From an uncultured Eubacteriales bacterium (GTDB lineage: Bacteria > Bacillota > Clostridia > Oscillospirales > CAG-272), in the NCBI GenBank assembly GCA_934434925.1, contig CAKSAC010000010.1, positions 1-64,000 of the forward strand: a stretch of DNA of 64,000 nucleotides, read 5' to 3'. Every line of letters starts with the position of its first letter. The first letter of the stretch is position 1. Under the pieces are notes generated by a model. The model did no database searches, had not been told where the DNA came from, and saw nothing but the letters and a program-made list of their open reading frames with translations. Below are positions 46,507 to 57,100 of this stretch, piece after piece. A program made the translations under genes and the position numbers.

Positions 46507-49500
46507 ATGAGAAAGACCAAATGCAAACGGATACTCTCTTTGCTGTTGGCTGTTCTGATGGGGCTCGGCACGTTTGCCGCGCTCCCTCTCACGTCTGCCG
46601 CGGCAGGGTCTGCATCCGGTACTGCAAGCGGCGGTACGGGCGTTACCAGTGAAGAACTGAAAAAAATGCTGGGGGCCAAGTCTTACAGCGAGTATGCCAA
46701 GTATCAGCCCGGCATACGCCTGGCGCAGATGAACGCCGGAAAAGAGATGGACACCATCGTGATCGACGGGTCTACCAATCTCTTTCATCCTTATGTTCCG
46801 TCTGAGACTTCTACCGACGCGGCCGACGCGCTGATCCGCAAGAAAATGTGCGAATTTGATTTCAGCGCTTCCTATCCCGCCAACGCGATTCCGTTGGACG
46901 GAAAGGCCTATAAAATCTCCGAATTGGCCGGTGCAACCGACGTTCTCTTTACACCGGATTCGGGAGCGCTTTCCTGGGAGTTTGAGGTGACCGATCAGGG
47001 GATATTGTCGAGCGACGGCAGAAATTATCTCGGCGGATATCTTTATGCCGTTGAAATCGAGTATTATGCCATCAACATGGCCGACAATGTTTCTACGGTG
47101 GAACGCGCGCTTTCGATTGACGGAGAAGCGCCTTTTTCCGAAGCGCGTTCTCTTTCCTTCTCCAAAAGCTGGGTGTACGGATACCGCAATAAAATCGAGG
47201 GAACGGTAAACGAGTATACCGATCCCATCTACGGCTATCGCCTTTCCGATTCCGGCAAAGAATTCTTCGCCGACAAAGGCGACGCGCGGTATTTCTCCGG
47301 CAAAGATACCTTCTATCGCTATGAGCAGGACAAAGGCGGTAACGATCTTCGCTATACGGCGTTCCAGCGCCCGAACTGGCAGACCTATATCGCCACCGAC
47401 GCAGACGGTTTTTATCAGGGATATTTCGCTTTCTATCTGAAAACGGGTAAACATATTCTTTCTTTGGAAGGAACGCGGGAAAACCTCGCCATCAAATCCA
47501 TTCGTCTCATCCCGATCCAGTACCGCCAGATTTCTTCCTATGATGAATATGTGGCGCGCCATGCGGGCCGTGTTGACGAGGCCGCCGGTACCGGCAGCGT
47601 AACGGTCATGCAGGCCGAATACCCGACGTTCGTTTCCGATACGTCCGTGTATCCCTCCAACGACCGCTCCTCGGCCATCACCCAGCCCTCCACGCCGGAA
47701 TCCCAGCTCTTCAACACCATGGGAGCTTCGAGTTTCAACACGGTCGGACAGTGGGCCGGTTATTCTTTCCGCGTCGAAAAGTCGGGATGGTATGAGATCA
47801 ATATGCGCTATAAGCAGAACCTCCTTGACGGCCTTTTTGTCTCCCGGACAATCAAACTGTCGGGCGGCGAGTACGGCGATACGCCTACCGTTCCTTTCAT
47901 GGAAGCCTATGAAACGCGTTTTGATTTTTCAAAGAACTGGCAGATTCAGCCCCTTAACAACGGGGATCCCGCGCGTCCCTTCAAATTTTATTTTGAAGCC
48001 GGAACGACTTACACGCTCTATCTGGAAGTCGGTCTCGGAACGCTTTCTTCCTCTATCCAGCAGGTGCAAAACGCTTTGCAGGTCATCAATGATTCTTACC
48101 TTGAAATTACTAAACTGACGGGTGCAAACCCCGATAAATACCGCGACTACGGGTTCATGAAGATCATGCCCAAAACCATCCGCAATCTGGCCAAACAAGC
48201 GGACGAACTGGACGCGGTCATTGCGCGGTTCAAGGAGCTGTGCGGCTCCACCGGCGCGCAGGTCGCAACGCTTGAGCAGGTTTCCGTCCTTATTAAAAGA
48301 ATGGTAAAGAAAGAAAGCAATATTGCCGAAAACCTTTCCAATCTGAAATCCTATATCGGTACTCTCGGCACCTGGTTGAACACCTGTAAACAGCAGGGAT
48401 TGCTCTACGACTATATCACCGTCTCTTCCGACGGGATCAAAGACGAACGGGCCAACGCCAATTTCTTTGAGTCTGCATGGTTTGAGATCCGCTCCTTCTT
48501 CGTCAGCTTTTTCGTTGACTATAACTCCATGGGCGTGAAGGAGAATGAAGAAACTTCCGGAACGATCGATGTGTGGCTGGCTTACGGCCGCGACCAGTCT
48601 CTGATCTGGCGTGACCTGATCGACACGGGCTTTACCCCCGAGACGAACATCGCCGTCAAACTGAAACTTGTTGCCGCCGGCACGCTTCTGCCGTCTGTTC
48701 TGGCCGGGCAGGGGCCGGAGGTCTATATCGGTCTTCCTTCTTCCGATACGATCAACTATGCCATCCGCGGCGCCATCGAGCCGGTTGAAACCAGAAAAGG
48801 ATATACCGGCACATACGGTTACGACCTCAAACTGACCGAGCGCGGCGAAAGCGACTACACGCGCATGTATTATATAGGAGAAGACATCAAGGAGATCACC
48901 GACAAAAAGGACCCCGATTACATCAACCCTGCCAACCTGACCGGTGAAACCAAGACCTACGAAACAAAAGACCAAAACGGCAACACCGTCACCAAAACCA
49001 AATACCGTGTGAAAGACGATTCGATTGTTTTCAACTATGCAAACACCGTGCCGATCTCGTTGTACGGCCAGACCTTCGGCGTACCCGAAACCACCAACTT
49101 CCCGATGATGTTCTACCGCATGGATGTGCTTGCCAACCTCGGCGTTGACGCTCCGCGGACATGGGATGATCTGATGGAGTGCATCCCGGATTTCCAGGCG
49201 AACAACCAGCAAGTCGGCGTGACGTACGCTTCCGCTCTGACGACGCTGATTTATCAGAAGGGCGGCACGCAGTGGCTCTATGACGAAAACGACTACCGCA
49301 CTGATTATGAAACCGGCGAACGCCGCTCGTATTACGATGAAGAATACGCCGGCGCACAGATCGGTTACGGAACCGATATCGCACTGGACGCGTTCCAATG
49401 GGTCTGCCGTTTGTATACGGACTATTCTTTCCCGGTGACCTTTGACGCGCCGAACCGTTTCCGTACCGGAGAAATGCCGATTATCATTACCGACTATTGC

Positions 49501-50073
49501 AGCATGTACAACACGCTTACGGTTTTCGCCACGGAAATCCGCGGACTCTGGTCGTTCACCCAGCTCCCCGGCTGGAAAAACGAGACCACGGGCGAGATCA
49601 ACAGTTGCTCTGTCGCTACCGTGACCGCGACGGTCATGCTGTACGGCGGAACCGAAGCGCAGAAGGAGCTCGGCTGGACCTATATGATGTGGCAGGCAAC
49701 GGCCGACGCGCAGGCAAATTACGGGAACCGTATGGTTGCGCTTGTCGGACCTGCGGCCAAATATGCTACTGCCAATACGCAGGCTCTTTCCAATCTTTCC
49801 TGGACTTCTTCGGAACTTGCCAGCTTGAAACAGCAGTTCAAGAACCTTGCTTCCATACCGAATTATCCGGGCAGTTATATCATCACCCGGTATGTACAGT
49901 TCGCGTTCCTCTCGGCGTATAACGACGGAGAGGACCCTGCCGAAGCACTTCGTTCCTACATCTCAACGATCGATAAGGAACTGACGAGAAAGCGTCAGGA
50001 ATTTGACCTTTCCACCTTGAAACCCGGCCAGACGCCGGAGCAGGCCCGTGCGGAAAAAGACGCGGGAAAATAA
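46507..50073 (+). CDS. Oversized extracellular solute-binding protein with N-terminal carbohydrate-binding-like module
   Basis: This 1188-residue secreted protein begins with a signal peptide (ILSLLLAVLMGLGTFAALPL, cleavage near residue 34). There is no lipobox cysteine, unlike most Gram-positive binding proteins. Residues about 370-560 resemble a carbohydrate-binding beta-sandwich (MQAEYPTF ... WAGYSFRVEKSGWYEINMRY). Residues about 600-680 are helical. From residue 700 a family-1-type binding fold follows: TIDVWLAYGRDQSL, LPSVLAGQGPEVYIGL, PMMFYRMDVLANLGV, PRTWDDLMECIPDF. It should capture a sugar and hand it to the permeases downstream. GAAGGAGG precedes the ATG. It is first in a seven-gene operon. 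Confidence 0.85.
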   Translation: MRKTKCKRILSLLLAVLMGLGTFAALPLTSAAAGSASGTASGGTGVTSEELKKMLGAKSYSEYAKYQPGIRLAQMNAGKEMDTIVIDGSTNLFHPYVPSETSTDAADALIRKKMCEFDFSASYPANAIPLDGKAYKISELAGATDVLFTPDSGALSWEFEVTDQGILSSDGRNYLGGYLYAVEIEYYAINMADNVSTVERALSIDGEAPFSEARSLSFSKSWVYGYRNKIEGTVNEYTDPIYGYRLSDSGKEFFADKGDARYFSGKDTFYRYEQDKGGNDLRYTAFQRPNWQTYIATDADGFYQGYFAFYLKTGKHILSLEGTRENLAIKSIRLIPIQYRQISSYDEYVARHAGRVDEAAGTGSVTVMQAEYPTFVSDTSVYPSNDRSSAITQPSTPESQLFNTMGASSFNTVGQWAGYSFRVEKSGWYEINMRYKQNLLDGLFVSRTIKLSGGEYGDTPTVPFMEAYETRFDFSKNWQIQPLNNGDPARPFKFYFEAGTTYTLYLEVGLGTLSSSIQQVQNALQVINDSYLEITKLTGANPDKYRDYGFMKIMPKTIRNLAKQADELDAVIARFKELCGSTGAQVATLEQVSVLIKRMVKKESNIAENLSNLKSYIGTLGTWLNTCKQQGLLYDYITVSSDGIKDERANANFFESAWFEIRSFFVSFFVDYNSMGVKENEETSGTIDVWLAYGRDQSLIWRDLIDTGFTPETNIAVKLKLVAAGTLLPSVLAGQGPEVYIGLPSSDTINYAIRGAIEPVETRKGYTGTYGYDLKLTERGESDYTRMYYIGEDIKEITDKKDPDYINPANLTGETKTYETKDQNGNTVTKTKYRVKDDSIVFNYANTVPISLYGQTFGVPETTNFPMMFYRMDVLANLGVDAPRTWDDLMECIPDFQANNQQVGVTYASALTTLIYQKGGTQWLYDENDYRTDYETGERRSYYDEEYAGAQIGYGTDIALDAFQWVCRLYTDYSFPVTFDAPNRFRTGEMPIIITDYCSMYNTLTVFATEIRGLWSFTQLPGWKNETTGEINSCSVATVTATVMLYGGTEAQKELGWTYMMWQATADAQANYGNRMVALVGPAAKYATANTQALSNLSWTSSELASLKQQFKNLASIPNYPGSYIITRYVQFAFLSAYNDGEDPAEALRSYISTIDKELTRKRQEFDLSTLKPGQTPEQARAEKDAGK

Positions 50074-50105
50074 TCTGTAAATACCGATAGTGAAGGAGAA
50101 AACAT

Positions 50106-51053
50106 ATGTCTGAGCAAACGGCGGTAAAACGCCCGGTAGCCCGTAAGGAAATGACAAAGGCTCAGTGGACATGGAAAGAAATGAAGCGGAACAAAGCCGC
50201 ATACGCGATGGTGGCTCCCTTCATGATTCTTTTTCTGATTTTCACTGTGTTTCCCGTCTTTCTCTCCATGATTTTGAGCTTTACGGACTTCAACCTTCTT
50301 GAAATGCCGAACTGGGTCGGCTTTGACAACTATATCCGTCTTTTCCTCGATGACGATATTTTCATCATCGCGGTCAAAAACACCTTGATTTTCGCCTCCG
50401 TGACCGGTCCGGCTTCCTATCTGCTGTCGTTCCTGATTGCGTGGTTTATCAATGAACTGGGGCCGAAACTCCGTTCGATCGTTACCCTTATCTTCTATGC
50501 GCCGTCGATTTCCGGCTCGGTCTACACGATCTGGAAGACGCTGTTTTCCAGTGACGCGTACGGATGGGTCAACGGTACATTGATGGAACTCGGCCTGATC
50601 CCCAGCCCGATACTTTGGTTTGAAAACGCCGATTACGTCATGCCTCTTTGTATCGCGGTCGCGTTGTGGGTCTCGCTGGGCACGGCCTTCTTGGCCTTCA
50701 TAGCCGGTCTGCAGACCGTTGACAAGAGCCTGTATGAAGCGGCGGCGGTCGATGGAATCAAGAACCGTTGGCAGGAACTTTGGTACATCACCCTGCCGAA
50801 GATGAAACCGCAGCTGATGTTCGGCGCGGTGCTTGCCATCACACAGTCCTTCGGTTTCGGCGCTGTTGTTACCACGCTATGCGGTCTTCCTTCTGTTGAC
50901 TATGCGGCGCATACCATTATGCATCACCTGGATGACTACGGCGGCCAGCGATATGAGGTCGGTTATTCCTCTACGATTGCGGTCGTTTTGTTTGCCATCA
51001 TGTTGGGCTCCAACTTCCTGGTGAAGAAAGCAATTTCAAAGGTGGGGCAGTGA
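50106..51053 (+). CDS. Carbohydrate ABC transporter permease (first pair, MalF-like)
   Basis: An inner-membrane permease of the MalF/UgpA type, with six transmembrane helices starting at VAPFMILFLIFTVFPVFLS. The ATPase-contact EAA loop reads EAAAVDGIKNRWQELWYITLPKMKP in outline. The length is 315 residues. It lies 32 bp behind the binding protein with AAGGAG, and the partner permease begins 1 bp after its stop. Confidence 0.93.
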   Translation: MSEQTAVKRPVARKEMTKAQWTWKEMKRNKAAYAMVAPFMILFLIFTVFPVFLSMILSFTDFNLLEMPNWVGFDNYIRLFLDDDIFIIAVKNTLIFASVTGPASYLLSFLIAWFINELGPKLRSIVTLIFYAPSISGSVYTIWKTLFSSDAYGWVNGTLMELGLIPSPILWFENADYVMPLCIAVALWVSLGTAFLAFIAGLQTVDKSLYEAAAVDGIKNRWQELWYITLPKMKPQLMFGAVLAITQSFGFGAVVTTLCGLPSVDYAAHTIMHHLDDYGGQRYEVGYSSTIAVVLFAIMLGSNFLVKKAISKVGQ

Positions 51054-51054
51054 T

Positions 51055-51930
51055 ATGAGCAAAAAATTAAGAACAAGAGGCCACAAGGTCGTTCTCAACC
51101 GTTCTGCGGGTGGCGACGTCGGCGTTACGATCCTTCTGACCATTATGGGCGCTTTCATGTTCCTTCCGATGGTTTATGTGGTGATTCAGTCGCTGAAACC
51201 GCTGGATGAACTCTGGATGTTCCCGCCGCGTTTCTATGTCATCCGTCCGACGCTGTCCAACTTTACCGACCTTTTTGCCCTGATGAATGACTCCTGGGTG
51301 CCTTTTTCGCGGTATATCTTCAACACGGTCTTTATCACGGCGGCCGGCACGGTAGGGAACCTGCTGCTTGCCTCTATGGCGGCGTACGCGCTCTCCAAAC
51401 TGAAATTCCCGGGTCGGAATTTCATGTTCGGCATGATTATGACTTCGCTGATGTTCCACTCCACCGTTAACCAGGTGGCGCACTTCATCATTCTCAGCAG
51501 TTTCCACTGGGTCGATACCTATCTGGCGATTATCATGCCGGCGTTGGCGGGGACCCTCGGCCTGTACCTGATGAAGCAGTTTATGGAAAGTTCGGTCTCC
51601 GACGCGGTTTTGGAAAGCGCCCGTCTCGACGGGGCATCGGAATTCCGCACGTTTTGGGTCATCGCCATGCCGATGGTTAAACCCGCATGGCTGACGCTGA
51701 TTATTGAGACCTTCAAAAACCTTTGGAATACCGGCGCTTCCATTTATATTCATTCCGAGCAGCTCAAAACATTCAACTACGCGATTCAGCAGATTGTTTC
51801 CGGCGGTGTTGCCCGTGCGGGTGCCGGCGCGGCCGCTACGGTCGTGATGATGATCGTTCCCATTGTGATCTTTGTTATCAACCAGAGTAAGATCATCGAA
51901 ACGATGGGTACCAGCGGTATGAAAGATTAA
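51055..51930 (+). CDS. Carbohydrate ABC transporter permease (first pair, MalG-like)
   Basis: The second permease of the pair, MalG/UgpE type, with six helices and the EAA loop ESARLDGASEFRTFWVIAMPM. The length is 291 residues. It starts one base after the previous stop codon and is thus translationally coupled. No ATPase gene follows, so a shared MsmX-type ATPase must be supplied from elsewhere. Confidence 0.93.
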   Translation: MSKKLRTRGHKVVLNRSAGGDVGVTILLTIMGAFMFLPMVYVVIQSLKPLDELWMFPPRFYVIRPTLSNFTDLFALMNDSWVPFSRYIFNTVFITAAGTVGNLLLASMAAYALSKLKFPGRNFMFGMIMTSLMFHSTVNQVAHFIILSSFHWVDTYLAIIMPALAGTLGLYLMKQFMESSVSDAVLESARLDGASEFRTFWVIAMPMVKPAWLTLIIETFKNLWNTGASIYIHSEQLKTFNYAIQQIVSGGVARAGAGAAATVVMMIVPIVIFVINQSKIIETMGTSGMKD

Positions 51931-51946
51931 GAAAGGAGAAAAACCT

Positions 51947-54148
51947 ATGAAAAAGAAATTACTTGCGGTATTTCTCCTCGTGCTGACGCTGGCCGCGGTG
52001 ATCCCTGGCCTTTCGGCCTCGGCCTCCGAACCGTATCAGACCTACACGTATTCGATTGACGGAAAGGCCCTGCTTTCTCCGTCCTGCTATCTGCCGGTAA
52101 CCAACGGCGTGGTGGATTCTTCCACCATCGGCCTGCTGGATGCCGAAAACGGCGGTCTTGCGTTTGATGACCCCGGCGACATTTTTGCCGATTATCGCGG
52201 ATGCGTTTATCTGACCGATACCAAGAATAACCGCGTGATTGTGCTGAATGAGTATTATAAACTCAAGTATGTAATCAGCGAGTTTTCCAATCAGTATGGC
52301 GCAAAGTTCACATTTTCTTCTCCTCGCGGCCTTTTCGTGACAAAACCGCGCGGAAATGCCGGAAGCGCCGATTATGTTCCTCCGTATCTGTATGTTTGCG
52401 ATACCGGGAACAGCCAGATCGTGCGGTTTGAGATTCGCATTGAAGACGGGGTGGAGACGGCGGTTTTTGATAAAATCATCGAACGCCCGGTTTCCAGCCT
52501 TTTCGGCGACAGCGCATCGTACAAACCGGTCGCGATTGCCGTTGACCAGTACGGACGGATTTTCGTGATTTCCTCCACTACCTACCAGGGCGTTATCGTC
52601 ATGACGCAGGACGGGGAGTTTACGGGATTCATCGGAGCGCAGAAGGTTGTCTATTCGGTCTTTCAGATGATATGGCGGCGCTTTATGTCGGATGAACAGA
52701 TTGCAAACTCTGTCGCTTTCGTGTCCACGGAGTTCAACAATATCACAATCGACGAAGATGGCTTCATCTATGTGACGACCGATGCACTGGATGCCAAAAA
52801 ACAAGCGGATGCCATCAAAAGCAAATCCGCGGACTATTCCCCGGTCAAGAAACTGAACTCTGCCGGCACGGAAATCATGCGGCGGAACGGATTCTTTGAC
52901 CCGGGCGGAGAAGTCGATATCGGAAAGTTCGGTTCTATCCCTTCCCGGATCAAAGACGTTGCAATCGGGCCGGAAGGAACCTGGTCGATTATCGACGCGT
53001 CCAGAAGCAAGGTGTTTACCTATGATCAGAACGGCAACCTCCTCTTTGCCTTCGGCGATTCCGGAGAGATGCTGGGGCAGATCAAGAGCCTTTCCGGTAT
53101 CACATACCAAGGCGATTATATGTTGCTTCTTGACAACACGTCCGACTCTTTCACCGTATATAAACGCACACCGTATGCCGACCTGCTGATCAATGCAATC
53201 CGCCAGGAAAACAACCGGGAATACGGCAATGCGGCCAAAGCCTGGCAGGAAGTCCTGAAGTATAACAACAACTTCGATACTGCCTATATCGGCGTCGGTA
53301 AAGCCTATTACCGTGAGGGAAATTACGAGCTGGCCATGCAGAACTTCAAGGCGGCATATGACGGGACCGATTACTCCGACGCCTACCGTGAAGTACGGAA
53401 ACAATGGATATCCAAGTATCTGCTTGTCATTCCGGTGGTCGTGGTGGCCTTCTGCTTCCTTCTTTCCAGATTGCTGAAATACGCCTCCCGCCTGAATGCC
53501 GCAGTGGCCGTCCGGCCGGAACGCAAGACCTCTTATTGGGAAGAACTGATGTACAGTTTCCACACGGCCTTCCATCCGTTTGACGGTTTCTGGGATCTGA
53601 AACACGAAAAACGCGGGTCTCTCCGCGCGGCGCTGACAATCGTCGGCCTGGTGATTGTCTGTTTCTACTACCAGTCTGTCGGCGTCGGCTATATCATGAA
53701 CCCCCGGAACGAATATTCCACGTTCCTGACGCAAATCATTTCCGTGGCGATACCGCTCTTCCTGTGGGTGCTGGCCAACTGGTGTCTGACCACGCTCTTT
53801 GACGGAGAAGGTTCGTTCAAGGATATTACCGTGACTGTCGGATATGCGGTTTCTCCGATGATTTTCTTCCTGATTATATCCACTTTGCTTTCCAACGTTG
53901 TGACAATGGAAGAGGCATCGCTGGTCACACTTCTTTCCACCGTCGGGTTCATCTGGGCCGGATTTCTGATCTTCTTCGGCTTGATGGTAACGCACGACTA
54001 TACTATGGGGAAGAACCTGTTGATCTGCATTTTCACCATAATCGGTATGGCAATCATTATTTTCATCGCGCTCTTGTTCTCCGGTCTGATTGCGAAGATG
54101 GTTTCCTTCATCTCTTCGATCATTACGGAACTTGCATACAGAGCATAA
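51947..54148 (+). CDS. NHL beta-propeller, TPR and Yip1-type membrane protein
   Basis: The 733-residue protein has a signal peptide (LLAVFLLVLTLAAVIPGL, then SASASE). An extracytoplasmic NHL-type beta-propeller follows (residues about 60-415; repeats such as GCVYLTDTKNNRVIVLNE, YLYVCDTGNSQIVRFE, DEDGFIYVTTD). A short TPR is at about 420-480 (NAAKAWQEVLKYNNNFDTAY). After a membrane helix at about 490 comes a Yip1-like domain with five helices (560-733). The role is unknown: perhaps an anchor or sensor for the import complex. It is fourth in the operon, 16 bp after the permease. Confidence 0.75.
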   Translation: MKKKLLAVFLLVLTLAAVIPGLSASASEPYQTYTYSIDGKALLSPSCYLPVTNGVVDSSTIGLLDAENGGLAFDDPGDIFADYRGCVYLTDTKNNRVIVLNEYYKLKYVISEFSNQYGAKFTFSSPRGLFVTKPRGNAGSADYVPPYLYVCDTGNSQIVRFEIRIEDGVETAVFDKIIERPVSSLFGDSASYKPVAIAVDQYGRIFVISSTTYQGVIVMTQDGEFTGFIGAQKVVYSVFQMIWRRFMSDEQIANSVAFVSTEFNNITIDEDGFIYVTTDALDAKKQADAIKSKSADYSPVKKLNSAGTEIMRRNGFFDPGGEVDIGKFGSIPSRIKDVAIGPEGTWSIIDASRSKVFTYDQNGNLLFAFGDSGEMLGQIKSLSGITYQGDYMLLLDNTSDSFTVYKRTPYADLLINAIRQENNREYGNAAKAWQEVLKYNNNFDTAYIGVGKAYYREGNYELAMQNFKAAYDGTDYSDAYREVRKQWISKYLLVIPVVVVAFCFLLSRLLKYASRLNAAVAVRPERKTSYWEELMYSFHTAFHPFDGFWDLKHEKRGSLRAALTIVGLVIVCFYYQSVGVGYIMNPRNEYSTFLTQIISVAIPLFLWVLANWCLTTLFDGEGSFKDITVTVGYAVSPMIFFLIISTLLSNVVTMEEASLVTLLSTVGFIWAGFLIFFGLMVTHDYTMGKNLLICIFTIIGMAIIIFIALLFSGLIAKMVSFISSIITELAYRA

Positions 54149-54167
54149 CGGTAAGGAGGAAAAAAGA

Positions 54168-57100
54168 ATGAAAAAAATAATATCTGTATTCCTTGCCGTT
54201 TTGATGCTTGCAGGGGTTGCCTTCCCGCTGTTTCCTTTCACCGCGGTGGAATCGCGCGCGGCGATTGTCGATAAAATCGACGGGATCGCTTATGATCGCG
54301 CGACCTCTGCCGCGTTGAATACCGCCTACGCCAGTTTTGAAGAACGGCGCGACGGAAAGGTTACCGATGCCGAAGGAAACAAGACCGGTATTGATAAACT
54401 GGCGCTTGTTTTGACCATGGGCGATTATCAGCTTTGGGCATCCCGGTATACCGGCGAGGTCATTTACTACAATACCGTGACCGGAGAATCTCTCTCCACA
54501 AATCCCTATGATTTTGCCGACAACGATAAGATTTCCAAAACCGTGCGTGAACAGCTTCTTTCGCAGGTCTCAATCGCTTATCGCGGAAACGACGGCAATA
54601 TCAAATATATGTACAGTTTCACCGACGCGGCTCAGCGCGGGCAGATCCAGATGAAGCACATCAAAAACGGCATCCGTATGTCGTACTCCATCGGCCGTGA
54701 AAATGCCGAATATCTGCTCCCCGGCTGGATCACCGAAGAATCTTTTTACGAAAAAATCGTCAAGCCGGCGAGAGCGTATGTCGAGAAAATGGCGCAGGAA
54801 CTCGGGGTCGATCTCAGCAAAATCGAATTCCCGACCGACCCGAAAGCCAATAAGTACACCGCTTATTTTGCCAAAGAATGCGCCAATGCATTTGCGAGAC
54901 AGTCGTCTGACTATGATACCAACGTACACGGAAAAGCGCTGATACAGCTCGGCAAGATTTTTGCCGGATATACGTATCAGAATCCGAACGAAATCACCGA
55001 CAGAAGGAAACTCCAGCAGATGCAGGCCAAGTATCCCGTCACCGCAAAGAAAATTACGGATGAAGAAGGGAACAGCAGATTCCAGACAATCTATACCCGT
55101 GACGAGACCTATACGGATAAGCAACTTGTTTCTCTTGAGTCTTTCGTGAAGTTGTTCTGCCCCGAATACGGGTATGACGACCTTGAACTGGACCATGCGG
55201 AAACCGGATATGTCTCCAAGGAAGAAACTCCGCCGCTGTTCAAGGTTTCGCTGGAATACACGCTTGACCCGAAAGACGGCAGCTTGCAGATTCGGTTGCC
55301 TGCCAACGGGTTCCGGTATGACGCGACGCTCTTCCGGCTTGAATATGTCAGCGTCCTGAATTATTTCGGGGTCGGGCATATGAGTACCGAAACGTTTGGC
55401 GAATACCGCGTCACGGAAACAGAGACGCTTCCGGCCGGCGTTTACGGCGGGAACGCGACCAACAACATCCTGCATGACGGATATGTCTTCTTCCCGGACG
55501 GTGCCGGCACAATCTTCCGGTACAGCGATCTTTACACCAAAAATGTGAAGGCCGCCGTTATCTGGAGCGGCAAAGTCTACGGGCAGGACTATGCCTATTA
55601 TACCATCGGCGGTCAGAACCAGGAAGTCGTCCGGATGCCGGTATACGGCGTTGTCGGGACTACGAAGGTACTTGAATCCCCGATGCGGGATGCCGAAGGA
55701 AATCATCTGCAGAACGAAAGAGGGGAATATCTCTACGATCTGACGCCGGTCAGGACCGGATACGTGGCAATCCTGGAAGAGGGAGACGCCATGACAACGC
55801 TCAACGCGTCTTTCGGCGCAACGGCACACAATTACGCTTCCGCGTACTGCACCTACTATCCGCGCCCGAAGGATACGTACGACCTGGCCGATACGATCTC
55901 GGTCAGCGGAAACACGGAATGGACGGTCGTGGCCGACCGGAAATACACCGGCAACTATTCGACCCGCATCAGGATGCTCTCGGATTCCGAGGCCGGAAAG
56001 GCGCAAGGGCTTGCCTCCGCCGACTGGCTGGGCATGGCGAAGACCTACCGTGACTATCTGTATGCGAACGGAACGCTCAGCCGTCTCACCGACACCAAAG
56101 ACAGCATTCCGCTGTATGTTGAGACGTTCGGTACCATCAAGACGACCAAACAGTTCCTTTCGATTCCCGTCACCGTTCATGACCCGCTGACTTCGTTTGA
56201 GGATGTTGCCACCATCTATGACGACCTCTGTAAGGCCGGCATCACCAACATCAACTTCAAGCTGACGGGGTATGCGAACGGCGGTATGGCGGCGACCTAT
56301 CCGACCGGCTTGAAATGGGAAAGGAACGCAGGCGGTTCCGCCGGCTTCTCAAAGCTGATTGCATATGCTTCCGAAAAGGGCTTCGGCGTGTATCCCGACT
56401 TTGATTTCGTCTATATCAACAACGAAAAAGCCTTTGACGGGATTTCGCTGAAATCGGCCGGTTCCCGCGCGGTGGATAACCGCTATTGCAGCAAGCAGAT
56501 TTACAACGCCGTCTATCAGTCATTTGACAGCTACTACAATATGTGCGTCGCGACGAATGTTATCGGAAAGTACTTCGATAAGTTCTCCGGCAAACTTTCC
56601 AAGTATACAAAGGACGGCAGTTTCGGGCTTTCTGTATCTACGCTCGGTTCCGATCTCAACTCCAACTTCAACAAGGACAATCTGATTAACCGCGAAGACG
56701 CGAAGAAGGATGTGACCGGCGTGTTCGTCTCCGTGAAGGAGAACTACAAGTCCGTCATGACATCCGGCGGTAACCTGTACTCTCTCGGATATGTCAAGCA
56801 CCTGCTTGATGTACCGCTGAGCGCCAGTAATTATCGTTTTCAAAGTGCGTCGGTTCCCTTCATGTCCATGGTGCTCCACGGTGCTGTCAACTATACCGGG
56901 GCCGCGCTGAACAGTTCCGGCGACACGCAGTACAACCTTCTCAAATCCATCGAAAGCGGTGCGTCACCCTACTATATGCTTTCGTACCGGAATGAAAACA
57001 TTCTGCTCCTGAAGAAGGACGAGGACCTCAGCAAATATTATTCGATCCGTTATGACATCTGGCGCGGTACCGATGAAGATACCGCTGATGCCAACACGCT

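Noticed and set aside
51959..54241. 760-codon minus-strand frame opposite the propeller gene
   Set aside because: It has no start site or family features; the plus-strand protein has signal peptide, repeats and membrane segments in an operon.
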